Shown: positions 35,501 through 42,784 of the stretch, piece after piece
Numbering within the stretch: the stretch's first letter is position 1
How the letters are laid out: the number at the start of each line of letters is the position of its first letter
NCBI GenBank assembly: GCA_035635855.1
Contig: DASQAF010000003.1
Coordinates: forward strand, 74,450-138,449
Direction of reading: 5' to 3'
DNA length: 64,000 nt
Origin: UBA11740 sp035635855
GTDB taxonomy: Bacteria > Acidobacteriota > Blastocatellia > Pyrinomonadales > Pyrinomonadaceae
Notes under the pieces: generated by a model
What the model was told of the DNA's origin: nothing
The model's input: the letters and a program-made list of their open reading frames with translations, nothing else
Databases searched by the model: none
Translations under genes and position numbers: made by a program

Positions 35501-35781
35501 TTGATCCCGCCGTCACTTGTTTTCCAGACCCCGCCGCCCGTGCCGCCGAAGTAGAAAACCATCGGCTGTGATGCCACGCCGGCTACCGCAGTTGAGCGCC
35601 CGCCCCGAAACGGACCGATCGAGCGCCACTGGAGAACTTTCAGCGAATCGGTTTGAGTTTGCGTCGATGTTGGCGAGGTGGAGGGTTGTCGACGTTGGGC
35701 ACTGATTGGAATTGCCAGAGAAAGGACGAGGAGAAGAATAACGAGAGGAAGACAAAGAAAACTCGAAGATCTCTTCGACAT
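32518..35781 (-). CDS. exported VPS10/sortilin-like beta-propeller protein (BNR repeats)
   Basis: About 1087 aa from the ATG at 35781, which has AAGGAG upstream; the frame continues to 35934 through repeat DNA. Signal peptide: PLVILLLVLSLAIPISAQ. At least six Asp-box/BNR motifs (KSTDGGKTW, RSKDGGKTW, KSTDGGDTW, RSNDGGRTF, KTSDYGKSW) mark a ten-bladed sortilin-type propeller. A Pro/Gly-rich linker and a C-terminal helical part with coiled-coil character (about 930-1060) follow. Such proteins are abundant in Acidobacteria and related groups. They resemble glycosyl-hydrolase and photosystem-stability-factor propellers, but no catalytic function is established. Probably periplasmic or cell-surface. 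Confidence 0.85.
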   Translation of the reverse strand: MSKRSSSFLCLPLVILLLVLSLAIPISAQRRQPSTSPTSTQTQTDSLKVLQWRSIGPFRGGRSTAVAGVASQPMVFYFGGTGGGVWKTSDGGINWEPISDGSVFGTGSVGAIGLSDSDPNTIYVGMGESPIRGNVSHGDGVYKSTDGGKTWKHTGLEDTRQISRIRVNPKNPDIVYVAAQGHVWAPNQQRGVFRSKDGGKTWEKVLFRSDKAGACDLIIDPTNPSILYAGFWEVYRKPWTLESGGAGSGIFKSTDGGDTWTEITRNPGLPKGTIGIVGITVSAANSDRLWAIVEAEDGGVFRSDNGGKTWTKTNEQRNLRQRAWYYSRIYADPKSADTVYVLNTGFYRSNDGGRTFNGIGVPHGDNHDLWIAPDDPNRMIESNDGGANVSFNGGKSWSEQDQPTAQFYRVALDNDFPYHVYGAQQDNSTVRIASRTTDFGITTSAWFDVGGGESGWIAPSPKDSLIIFAGSYDGLITRYDHHTGQLRDVNPYPNNPMGWGAGDIKYRFQWNFPIVFSPHDGNTLYAGANVLFKSTNEGQSWEVISPDLTRNDKSKQGSSGGPITKDNTSIEYYDTIFTVMESPAQAGTIWCGSDDGLVYVTRDGGKNWTNVTPAKDIMPEWIQINSLDASPFDPATAYVAATMYKYDDYKPYLYKTSDYGKSWKKITSGIPDGAFTRVIREDPNKRGLLYAGTETGLYVSFDDGANWQTMQFNLPIVPITDLAIHKREQELVAATQGRAFWIFDDLPLIHQAMEAGGFKATSDTRLFKPKDAYRMPGGGGFNLPATATVGKNPANGVVVYYSLKAKPTSDVVLEFFDSNGKSIRKFTGRLPRPNAAPSPGEQPQAPPGEDEGFGGGGPARVTTDAGLNRFVWDLRYAEAVRFPGMILWAGETRGPRVVPGNYQVKLTVDGATMTERFEVKPDPRLTTTAADYAKQLDLSLKIRDKLNETHNAIIQIRDVKKQVEDLVKRVGGQSKPIADAGAALNKKLTEVEEALYQTKNQSSQDPLNFPIRLNNKLAALGGVAARSETPPNDQSYAVYEELAAQIDAQLQRLAQIIKTDVPAFNQLVRDQSIPAVVVKPLGEAPRP

Positions 35782-35849
35782 GCCAGTGGACTCCTTCAGG
35801 TATGTACTTTTTCTCAACCCTGACCAAGAAAAGAAGTTGAAAGCGAACG

Positions 35850-36075
35850 ATACAACGAGCCTGCGAAGCAGGCGGAAGAATTTAGCCCAGGGTGAGCGAG
35901 CGCAGCGAGCGGAACCCTGGGTACGCAAACACAAAGTTATTTCCAGCCCGCTTTAGCGGGCGAAAGAATTCAGAAACCTGCCGCCCGCTAAAGCGGGCTC
36001 GATGTTCGTTCTAACGGTACCCAGGGCGGCGCTTCGCTCCACTACGTTCCGCTCCGCTTGCCCTGGGCAAAACTC
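35850..36075. repeat. composite palindromic repeat cluster
   Basis: The spacer before radA's 3' end holds GCCTGCGAAGCAGGC, GGAACCCTGGG opposite GGTACCCAGG, GCGAGCGCAGCGAGCG, GCCCGCTTTAGCGGGC and GCCCGCTAAAGCGGGC. The latter two are direct copies of one palindrome at 35950 and 35984. The layout resembles 11697-12062. No gene is present in 35782-36125. Confidence 0.75.
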
Positions 36076-36125
36076 TGCCGCCAGCTGCGCTGGCTCATTG
36101 CCTGTTTACGTCTGCGTAGTACTTA

Positions 36126-37493
36126 CTAGAAGAGTTCAGCCAGAGCTTCATCTACTGTTCGCACGCCCACCACGCGTAACCCCAAAAGCTTTTCCAACCC
36201 GGCGGTATTCGATGATGGCATCACGATCTTTTTGAATCCCAGGGCCTGAGCTTCGCGGGCGCGCACCGCGGCCTGCATTGCGCCACGCACTTCGCCGGTC
36301 AAACCGACTTCGCCGAAGACCGCCGTGTGGGCGTCGAGTGGTTGATTGCGAAAACTGGATGCAATCGCCGTCACCAGGCCAAGGTCGACGGCCGGCTCGT
36401 CCACTTCCAGTCCGCCGGCGATATTCACAAACACATCGTCACCGAGAAGCTGCATGCCGACTCGCTTTTCCAACATCGCGATCAAAAGCGAGACTCGATT
36501 CTGATCGACACCCTGCGTCATGCGGCGTCCAGTACCGTATTTTGAACTGGAAACCAGCGCCTGAATCTCTACCAGCATCGGCCGCGTGCCTTCCATGCAG
36601 GCAGTGACGACTGATCCGGCAGCATCCGCAGGGCGCTCGGCCAGAAACATCTGCGAAGGATTCGCGACTGGCGCCAAACCCGTATTGGTCATCTCGAAAA
36701 CGCCAACTTCGTTGGCGGCGCCAAAACGGTTCTTGGTCGCGCGCACGATGCGATGATTGTGATGGCGCTCGCCTTCGAAATACAGCACCGTGTCGACGAT
36801 ATGTTCCAGCGCCCGCGGCCCGGCAATAGATCCTTCCTTGGTCACATGGCCGATGAGAAAGACCGGAATAGCGCGGGTCTTGGCCAACAAAAGAAACTGG
36901 GCCGCTACTTCGCGGATCTGCGAGATCGATCCGGGCGCGGATTCGATCTCGGAAGAGAAGGTAGTTTGAATGGAATCGACGATGACAGCTCCGGGCTGCA
37001 ATCGTTCGATCTCACGGAAGATATTCTCCAGATTAGTTTCGGGCAAAAGTAGAAGGTTCGGGGCCTGAATGCCGAGCCTTTCACCGCGCAGCTTGATCTG
37101 GCGTTCGGACTCTTCGCCCGAAACGTAAAGCACGGTTGCGCCGGTGGCGCTTAACTTGTCGGCGACCTGTAAAAGCAGCGTGCTCTTCCCGATTCCCGGA
37201 TCGCCGCCGATCAAAACGAGCGTGCCCGGCACGATGCCGCCACCCAGGACACGATCGAACTCGTTCACGCCGGAAGACAAGCGCACGTCATCCTGTGATT
37301 CGATCTCGTCATATTCGACGGCCTTCGCTTCGCGCAAACGAAAGCCGTTGCGACCAGCGCCTTTCTTCGTCGTAACCACGCGTTCTTCGACCAGCGAATT
37401 CCACTCGCCGCACTCGGGACATTTGCCCAGCCATTTGCGCGATTGATAGCCGCAGGTCTGACAGATGAAAGTTGTGTTCGATTGTTTTGGCAA
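36126..37493 (-). CDS. radA: DNA repair protein RadA
   Basis: About 455 aa from a TTG at 37493 (MPKQSNTTFICQTCG); the frame further upstream is repeat DNA. A four-Cys zinc finger (CQTCGYQSRKWLGKCPECGEW) opens the protein. Walker A GGDPGIGKST, the RadA-specific KNRFG in ATKNRFGAANEVGVF, and a C-terminal Lon-protease-like domain with GGLEVDEPAVDLGLVTAIASSF follow. RadA is a RecA-related branch-migration helicase working in recombinational repair. It is followed by the ArsC-like gene upstream on the same strand but separated by repeats. Identification is secure. Confidence 0.97.
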   Translation of the reverse strand: MPKQSNTTFICQTCGYQSRKWLGKCPECGEWNSLVEERVVTTKKGAGRNGFRLREAKAVEYDEIESQDDVRLSSGVNEFDRVLGGGIVPGTLVLIGGDPGIGKSTLLLQVADKLSATGATVLYVSGEESERQIKLRGERLGIQAPNLLLLPETNLENIFREIERLQPGAVIVDSIQTTFSSEIESAPGSISQIREVAAQFLLLAKTRAIPVFLIGHVTKEGSIAGPRALEHIVDTVLYFEGERHHNHRIVRATKNRFGAANEVGVFEMTNTGLAPVANPSQMFLAERPADAAGSVVTACMEGTRPMLVEIQALVSSSKYGTGRRMTQGVDQNRVSLLIAMLEKRVGMQLLGDDVFVNIAGGLEVDEPAVDLGLVTAIASSFRNQPLDAHTAVFGEVGLTGEVRGAMQAAVRAREAQALGFKKIVMPSSNTAGLEKLLGLRVVGVRTVDEALAELF

Positions 37494-37499
37494 AGTTTT

Positions 37500-37590
37500 C
37501 TCTGTGACACTCCGTGCCTCCGCGTGTCCTCTGTGTTGCAATAATCCGAACGATAAACTCACCACGGAGGACACAGAGAGCACAGAGAAA
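37500..37590. repeat. inverted repeat CACGGAGGACACAGAG
   Basis: CTCTGTGACACTCCGTGCCT and CGCGTGTCCTCTGTG on the left face CCACGGAGGACACAGAGAG on the right. The same element occurs at 60241-60325 before thyA. It occupies the spacer between the ArsC-like gene and radA. Confidence 0.7.
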
Positions 37591-37944
37591 TCACAACAGC
37601 GCTTTCACGTTCTCAGTCGGTCGACCCAATACCGCGCGATCGCCGCGCTCGACGATCGGCCGCTGAATCAGGTCTGGATGCTTTACCATCAGCGAAATGA
37701 GTTCGGCGTCGCTCAATCCCTTCTTACCTAAACCAAGCTCACGGTAGATCGCTTCACTTGTGCGCAAGAGTTCGCGCGGCTTGATTCCCATCTTCCTTAC
37801 CAGCTCGCGCAACTTCTTTTCGCTCAGCGGCATGTTGTAGTAGCTAATCTTTTCAAACGCGAAGCCGCTCTCACGGAGCAGCTTGTCGGTCTCGCGACAC
37901 TTGGTTCAAGTAGGCTTTTCGTAGACGGTGATTTTGTCTGTCAT
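37591..37944 (-). CDS. ArsC-family thioredoxin-fold protein, probable selenoprotein (Sec13 at in-frame UGA)
   Basis: Read from the ATG at 37944, the frame gives MTDKITVYEKPT, then UGA (37908-37906), then TKCRETDKLLRESGF and an unbroken ArsC/Spx-type C-terminus ending RPIVERGDRAVLGRPTENV. Total length is 117 residues, normal for the family. Homologues have Cys at exactly this place (KPTCTKCRE), so the UGA replaces the catalytic N-terminal Cys of a CxxC, giving UxxC. A 9-bp hairpin suited to SECIS function begins 22 nt after the UGA. Conventional gene callers would report only an 80-aa stub from 37833, lacking the active site. The likely role is a redox or arsenate-reductase-like enzyme. No sel genes are in the window; a point-mutation pseudogene is the alternative. 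Confidence 0.75.
37862..37884 (-). promoter_or_regulatory. candidate bacterial SECIS hairpin
   Basis: On the minus strand AAGCTGCTC and GAGCGGCTT pair over 9 bp (one G-U) around the 5-nt loop CGUGA. The loop starts 31 nt after the UGA and has G at its second position. Known bacterial SECIS elements have an apical loop about 16-37 nt after UGA with a G in the first two loop positions. The element lies within the coding sequence, as in other bacterial selenoprotein genes. Confidence 0.65.
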
Positions 37945-37949
37945 GAAAG

Positions 37950-38052
37950 TCTTGTACTTTGTGCTTCGTGCTTTGCTCGCTTTTCGACCTTGAAAACTTC
38001 ACGTTTGGTAGCCAAAGCTCAACCACCAAGTTCAAAGCTCCAAGTACTAAGT
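37950..38052. repeat. heptad inverted repeat between GDH and the ArsC-like gene
   Basis: Left arm: CTTGTA CTTTGTG CTTCGTG CTTTGCT. Right arm: ACCAAGT TCAAAGC TCCAAGT ACTAAGT. The arms are inverted copies of the CTTTGTG heptad also seen at 19738-19845. It lies upstream of the ArsC-like start codon. Confidence 0.75.
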
Positions 38053-38057
38053 TCGCC

Positions 38058-39326
38058 CTACGGAAATATTCCTCGCACCCTTGTCGCTTCAGCTACGCGA
38101 TCGATTGCCAGGATGTAGGCCCCGGTGCGCATGTCTGTGCTATAGCGCTGGGCGGTCTGATGCACCTTGTGAAAGGCGTCGCCCATCGTGTCTTCCAGAG
38201 TTTGATTGATACGCTTCTCGCTCCAGAAGAATGAATACTGGTCCTGCACCCATTCGTAATAGCTGACGGTCACTCCGCCGGCGTTGCAGAGAATATCGGG
38301 AATCAGCAACACGTCGTTCTTCTCAAACACGCGGTCCGCGGCCGGTGTAGTCGGACCGTTAGCCAATTCAGCAATAATCTTCGCCTTTACGTTGCCGACG
38401 TTGGCCATGGTGATGCTGTTTTCAAGCGCCGAGGGACAGAGGATGTCGCAGTCAACTTCAAGCACAGCGTCAGGCGCAATCTCTTTCACTCCCGGCAAAC
38501 CGCGCAGCGAGCCGGTGGCTTCCTTATGTTTAAGCGCGGCTTGAATGTCCAAACCGTTCTCAGCATAAAGCCCGCTCTTTGAGTCGCACACGGCGACAAC
38601 TCGAGCGCCGTCTTCGGCAGCCAGCCGCGCGATGATCGAGCCGGCGTTGCCAAAACCCTGCACCGCCACGCGCGAATCTCTTAATCTCATTCCGCGTACG
38701 TTGCATGCCTGGCGTAAAGCATAAAGAGCGCCGCGAGCCGTGGCTTCGTGACGTCCCTGTGAACCGCCAAGCGACAAAGGCTTGCCGGTGACGACGCCCA
38801 ACTCAGTGTGTCCGCGCACCATGGAAATGGTGTCCATGATCCAGGCCATGGTCTGCGAGTCGGTGTAGACATCAGGCGCGGGAATATCTCGATCAGGTCC
38901 GATGATCGGCGCGATCTCAAACGCGTATCTACGCGTCAGACGCTCCAGTTCGTTAATTGAAAGACTCTTTGGATCGCAAACCACGCCCCCTTTGCCACCA
39001 CCATACGGAATGTTAACCGTGGCGCATTTCCAGGTCATCCACGATGCCAACGCTTTCACTTCATCGAGCGTCACGTTCGGGTGATAGCGTATGCCGCCTT
39101 TGGCCGGCCCGCGCGCGATGTTGTGTTGCACACGGTAACCCTCAAAAACCTTGGTCTCGCCGCCGTCCATCTTCACGGGAATCGAAACGATAAGTTGACG
39201 CTTGGCGCTGCGCAGTACGTTGCGCAACGACTGCTCCAGCTCGAGGTAATCGGCGGCCCGATCGAATTGCTGTTTGGCTATCTCAAAAGGATTTAATTCT
39301 TCCTGGGGCGCTTGCGCTGTCACCAT
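38058..39326 (-). CDS. gdhA: glutamate dehydrogenase (Glu/Leu/Phe/Val family)
   Basis: 422 aa, the length of hexameric NAD(P)-dependent glutamate dehydrogenases. Motifs: GPAKGGIRYHPNVTLDEVKALASWMTWKCA (substrate Lys), NIPYGGGKGGVVCDP (catalytic Lys), PAPDVYTDSQTMAWIMD, and the Rossmann segment VAVQGFGNAGSIIARLAAEDGARVVAV. The dinucleotide pattern and C-terminal CNAGGVTVSYYEWVQ are conserved. It links 2-oxoglutarate and ammonia with glutamate. The ATG has AGGAG eight bases upstream. It is monocistronic or the last of a short unit; the reading direction is away from tonB. Confidence 0.95.
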   Translation of the reverse strand: MVTAQAPQEELNPFEIAKQQFDRAADYLELEQSLRNVLRSAKRQLIVSIPVKMDGGETKVFEGYRVQHNIARGPAKGGIRYHPNVTLDEVKALASWMTWKCATVNIPYGGGKGGVVCDPKSLSINELERLTRRYAFEIAPIIGPDRDIPAPDVYTDSQTMAWIMDTISMVRGHTELGVVTGKPLSLGGSQGRHEATARGALYALRQACNVRGMRLRDSRVAVQGFGNAGSIIARLAAEDGARVVAVCDSKSGLYAENGLDIQAALKHKEATGSLRGLPGVKEIAPDAVLEVDCDILCPSALENSITMANVGNVKAKIIAELANGPTTPAADRVFEKNDVLLIPDILCNAGGVTVSYYEWVQDQYSFFWSEKRINQTLEDTMGDAFHKVHQTAQRYSTDMRTGAYILAIDRVAEATRVRGIFP

Positions 39327-39411
39327 TGCTCGTTCTCCTGAGAATAGGGTCGTAGGGCGGCGCTATCGTAATGGAAACAGGCCAAAGTCTCAACGCCCGA
39401 AATGAGGGGAA

Positions 39412-39583
39412 TCATTTCTCATTTGTCATTCGTGGTCTGCTCCGGGCTTGGTTCGTGTGACTTCGTGGATCGTTATTCACCGGCGTATGACGAACTGTCC
39501 ACGAAATCACACGAAGCAACACGAACAAAGACCGACAAATAGCCAATGAGAAATGTCAAATGACGAATGGAAAATGATTCTTA
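39412..39583. repeat. nested inverted repeats between GDH and tonB
   Basis: Outer pair: TCATTTC TCATTTG TCATTCG at 39412-39433 and CAATGAG AAATGTC AAATGAC GAATGG at 39542-39570, 7-bp units in inverted orientation. Inner pair: TTCGTGTGACTTCGTGGAT (39450-39468) and GTCCACGAAATCACACGAA (39498-39516). The inner pair belongs to the family at 14771-14845, so one repeat family has landed in the loop of another. Confidence 0.8.
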
Positions 39584-39673
39584 TCTGCAAACTCAGGAAC
39601 AACTGTCCCGCTTCGTTGTTTAACCTCTCAGCTTCCTCGACCCAAAGGCACCGGCAGCAGGAGGAGCTAAGAG

Positions 39674-40483
39674 ATGTTTACCAATCTGATCGAGTCTGAG
39701 TCACACCGCAAGGAGTTCAAGCGTCGCAGTTCATTCTTTCTCGCCACGGTAGCCGCTTACGCGTTGATTCTGTTTGCCGCCGGTGTCGCCAGTATCTATG
39801 CGTATGACGCGCGGCTGGAAGCGCAGAGCAATAGTTTGGAAATCTTGAACTGGGTGCCGCCGGTTCCCCCAACTCCGGTACGCCCAACTAATGCCCCGCC
39901 TCCTCGGCTTGTTCGCCGAACAGCGCCGTCAAATGCGCCGGTTGATAGGACAGCGACGGTTCAGGAAAGGACCACCGCCGTCGCTCCAACCAACGATCCA
40001 ACCAAAGCGCCGGAACAGATCGGTGTCACCAGATCGCCCGCACCGCCTGTTACCGGCGTTTTCCGTTTGAGCAATAGAAACGTCGATCCGCCCAGCGTCG
40101 GGCCCAATAATTCTGGTGATTGCGTAACCTGCAATAGCACTGCCCCGGTAGTGAGAGTTGAAGAAACGGCTCCCGTACCAATCCCGGTGAAGCCAAAGCC
40201 GCAGACGCTCACCTCAATCATGCTGGTCTCGAAAGCGATTAGCTTGCCGAAGCCGGCGTATCCGCCGATGGCCAAGGCTATTGGGGCTGAAGGGTCAGTT
40301 GCGGTTCAGATTTTGGTTGATGAGCAAGGTAGAGTGATTTCCGCGCAAGCCGTTTCGGGTCATCCGACATTACTTCACGCCGCGAAAGAGGCAGCTCTTC
40401 AGGCTCGTTTCACGCCGACAGTACTCAACGGGCAACCGGTGAAAATTCAGGGTGTGATCACTTACAACTTTGTCTTGCATTGA
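39674..40483 (+). CDS. TonB-family energy transducer
   Basis: 269 aa. A single N-terminal membrane helix (about 22-43, FFLATVAAYALILFAAGVAS) is followed by a Pro-rich periplasmic linker (PPVPPTPVRPTNAPPPR). The C-terminal TonB domain (about 185-268) has KPAYPPMAKAIGAEGSVAVQILVDEQGRV and ARFTPTVLNGQPVKIQGVITYNF. It would couple the proton-motive force to outer-membrane receptors, showing the cell has an outer membrane. No ExbB/ExbD genes adjoin. The ATG at 39674 follows AGGAGGAGC closely. Confidence 0.92.
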   Translation: MFTNLIESESHRKEFKRRSSFFLATVAAYALILFAAGVASIYAYDARLEAQSNSLEILNWVPPVPPTPVRPTNAPPPRLVRRTAPSNAPVDRTATVQERTTAVAPTNDPTKAPEQIGVTRSPAPPVTGVFRLSNRNVDPPSVGPNNSGDCVTCNSTAPVVRVEETAPVPIPVKPKPQTLTSIMLVSKAISLPKPAYPPMAKAIGAEGSVAVQILVDEQGRVISAQAVSGHPTLLHAAKEAALQARFTPTVLNGQPVKIQGVITYNFVLH

Positions 40484-40697
40484 TTACGGAAATAAGTTTT
40501 TGCGCTCTCCTTTCGGAGTTCTCGCCCTTTCCCTTTGGTAGAGGTTTGGGTGAGGGCCTGATGGCGCAACGCGCTTAGATCCTTCTCATGTCCCGGAAGG
40601 GAGGAAGAACTGGATCGAGAGACTGACTCATCGGCAGACGAAGATATGTGCGACAGAGCCATCACGCTTAGTGACCTGGCCGCGCACAACTCGTCCC

Positions 40698-41408
40698 TTA
40701 AATATTTACATCGAGGGCTTGCGCGGTCACCGCCGCCACTTCGCCGTCCACCACCAGCCCTTTGCGTTGCTGAAAAGCCGCAACCGCCGCCATCGTTTTC
40801 GGTCCGTAGATTCCATCAACCGGACCCGCGTCGATACCGGCGGAGTTGAGCGCGCGTTGAATATCGCGGACGACTGAGCGATCTACGTTTGGAGCGTTAA
40901 TGTGATAGACCGACGGCGGCTTTATCACATCGATGGGCGTCACGTCCTCGTCATATTGAATGCCGGGAACCAGCACGCCCGTATTCCAACGCCGCATGTG
41001 GACCGTACCCACCGCAACGCCTAACTCGAAGCCCCTCGCCTCGACCGTTCCACCCGCGCCGTCGCAAATCACGATGTGACCCATGCGGCCCGGCCGCGGC
41101 GGATAACGTAGAAGGATTCCGCCGACGATTGCTGCTGCTCGCTGGTAAGGAACACGCCGTCCCAGACTATTGGAATCGTCTCGCCAGGCGCCGGTGTAAG
41201 CGTCGGCACTGTCCGGCCTGGCATTGTCGTCGAGACAGCCATAAAGAAAACCGCCCACCTGAAACACCAGCCAGGACATGAACTCTGCGCAGTCCCAGGG
41301 TCCCGTCCAGTTCGCATTGTTTTTGGGGACTAGAACGTTGTCATACGGCTCGCCGATGTGCTGACGAGCGAGTTCAAACATTTCACGTCCAGTAGGCATG
41401 AGAGTCAT
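40698..41408 (-). CDS. NlpC/P60-like cell-wall hydrolase with peptidoglycan-binding domain
   Basis: 236 aa. N-terminal papain-like (NlpC/P60 or CHAP type) domain: the probable catalytic Cys is in GPWDCAEFMSWLVF and His in GRMGHIVICDG. The C-terminal part (about 175-233) is a PG_binding_1 module: VRDIQRALNSAGIDAGPVDGIYGPKTMAAVAAFQQRKGL. No signal peptide is visible, unusual for a wall enzyme, so it may be a cytoplasmic or phage-derived endolysin-like protein. Peptidoglycan amidase or endopeptidase activity is inferred. It is flanked by repeat-rich spacers. Confidence 0.75.
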   Translation of the reverse strand: MTLMPTGREMFELARQHIGEPYDNVLVPKNNANWTGPWDCAEFMSWLVFQVGGFLYGCLDDNARPDSADAYTGAWRDDSNSLGRRVPYQRAAAIVGGILLRYPPRPGRMGHIVICDGAGGTVEARGFELGVAVGTVHMRRWNTGVLVPGIQYDEDVTPIDVIKPPSVYHINAPNVDRSVVRDIQRALNSAGIDAGPVDGIYGPKTMAAVAAFQQRKGLVVDGEVAAVTAQALDVNI

Positions 41409-41449
41409 TCAGCACTCGTTACGTCCCTACATTCTTGATTTCCTTCTTT

Positions 41450-41550
41450 GCGCCTTAGTCCATATTTGCGACTTTGCGTGAAAATGCTTCTTGCTAAGTA
41501 CTAATTTCACGCAAAGGCGCAGAGATAAGTACTAAAGACGCAAAGAAGAC
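41450..41550. repeat. inverted repeat of CTTTGCG units
   Basis: TTCTTTGCGCCTTAGTCC and ACTTTGCGTG on the left face CACGCAAAGGCGCAG and GACGCAAAGAAG on the right, with AAGTACTAA on both sides of the centre. It is in the spacer between the ligase and the NlpC-like gene. Similar words occur at 32395-32490 and 51340-51440. Confidence 0.65.
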
Positions 41551-41572
41551 CAGAATACTTCTGATTTAGGTT

Positions 41573-42583
41573 TCAGCCTTTGACCTGATCGAGCAAACAC
41601 TGCGCTGGTTTCTTGTCCGGTCGCCAGCGCAGAAACTTTGTCCCGTGGCGAAAGCGGCCGCCGGTGAAATGATCGTATTGGACTTCGATGACGAGTTTAG
41701 TTGCCAAAGGTTTCCATTCCGCCGATCGCTCAGTGGCCCAACGGCTGGGGCCGCCCGGTGCATTTCCCGTGAACCCGGGCGGTTTTATTAACTTCTCTAG
41801 CTTCTTTGTCAGCGCCGGTTTTTCGCTTGCTTTGAAACTGGAAGTGAAACCAACGTGATGCAGCAATCCTTTGTCGTCATACAACCCAAGCAACATCGAG
41901 CCGACCAGTTTTCCTTCCGAAGCGTAACGGAATCCGCCGACAACGCAATCGGCCGTCCGCAGACGCTTCACCTTGACCATGCCGTGACGATTGCCACTCT
42001 CATAAGGCAAGTCGAGCCGCTTGGCGATTACTCCATCGACATCGCCGCCGGCGCCCGCCAGCCAGCTCTTCGCTATCTTTAAATCTTTGGTCTCAGGCGA
42101 CAGCTCGATCGACTTGTGCTTTGAATCCCGGGGAAAATACTTCTTCGCAAAGGCGTCCAATTTCTTGCGTCTGTCTGAAAGCGTTGATTCAACGATCACC
42201 TTGCCGCGGTCGTCTACCAATAAATCGAACACAATCAATTGTGACGGATGTTCTTTTGCCAGCTTTTGTACGCGGCTGGCCGCCGGATGAATCCGCATCA
42301 GCAAATCGTCAAAAGACAACTTCCCTTTGACGGGAACAACGATCTCGCCGTCGAGCACGAACTGTTTTGGTTTCAGCTTCAGCAAAGCGTCAACAAGTTC
42401 GGGAAAGTACCGACCGAGTGGCTGGCCGCTTTTTGACTGGAGGTCGACCTGGTCGCCATCGCGGAAAGCAAGGCAGCGAAATCCGTCCCACTTCGGCTCG
42501 TACTGCCAATCATCGTCTGCCGGAAGTTGAGTCACGGACTTCGCTTCCATCGGTGGATAGGATTGTTTTAGAGGCAGAGTCAT
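41573..42583 (-). CDS. ATP-dependent DNA ligase (LigD ligase-domain protein)
   Basis: 336 aa. Motif I EPKWDGFRCLAF holds the lysine that is adenylated (Lys31). FVLDGEIVVPVKGKLSFDDL is motif III-like, and DVDGVIAKRLDLPYESGNRHGMVKVKR covers motifs IV-V. A C-terminal OB domain ends GTKFLRWRPDKKP. This is the ligase module of LigD as a separate protein. With the polymerase module at 42785 and Ku at 51572/52515, it makes a non-homologous end-joining set. A phosphoesterase domain is not present. Confidence 0.92.
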   Translation of the reverse strand: MTLPLKQSYPPMEAKSVTQLPADDDWQYEPKWDGFRCLAFRDGDQVDLQSKSGQPLGRYFPELVDALLKLKPKQFVLDGEIVVPVKGKLSFDDLLMRIHPAASRVQKLAKEHPSQLIVFDLLVDDRGKVIVESTLSDRRKKLDAFAKKYFPRDSKHKSIELSPETKDLKIAKSWLAGAGGDVDGVIAKRLDLPYESGNRHGMVKVKRLRTADCVVGGFRYASEGKLVGSMLLGLYDDKGLLHHVGFTSSFKASEKPALTKKLEKLIKPPGFTGNAPGGPSRWATERSAEWKPLATKLVIEVQYDHFTGGRFRHGTKFLRWRPDKKPAQCLLDQVKG

Positions 42584-42621
42584 GATTGCGTTCCATTAGA
42601 ATGCGGGCGGTTCTCAACGCC

Positions 42622-42779
42622 GGGAGCGCGGATGTCTCGTCCGCACAGCATGCGCAGCATGCTCACCGACTCGGTCATCCTCAGGCACTTCCGCTTACGC
42701 TATTGGTCGTTGAAACATAGCGCTGACTAAAGCCGTCTTCGCGCTCCGCGCTCAGAGCGGACGGGACGTCCGCGCTCCC
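42622..42779. repeat. inverted repeat GGGAGCGCGGATGTC
   Basis: The arms GGGAGCGCGGATGTCTCGTC (42622-) and GACGGGACGTCCGCGCTCCC (to 42779) are reverse complements with few mismatches. The loop holds GCATGCGCAGCATGC and GCGCTCCGCGCTC. It fills the spacer between the ligase and polymerase genes of the end-joining system. Confidence 0.8.
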
Positions 42780-42784
42780 AGCCT

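Noticed and set aside
37591..37833. 80-aa stand-alone protein starting at the ATG at 37833
   Set aside because: It would lack the catalytic half of the ArsC fold, and the missing part is present in frame upstream, interrupted only by UGA.
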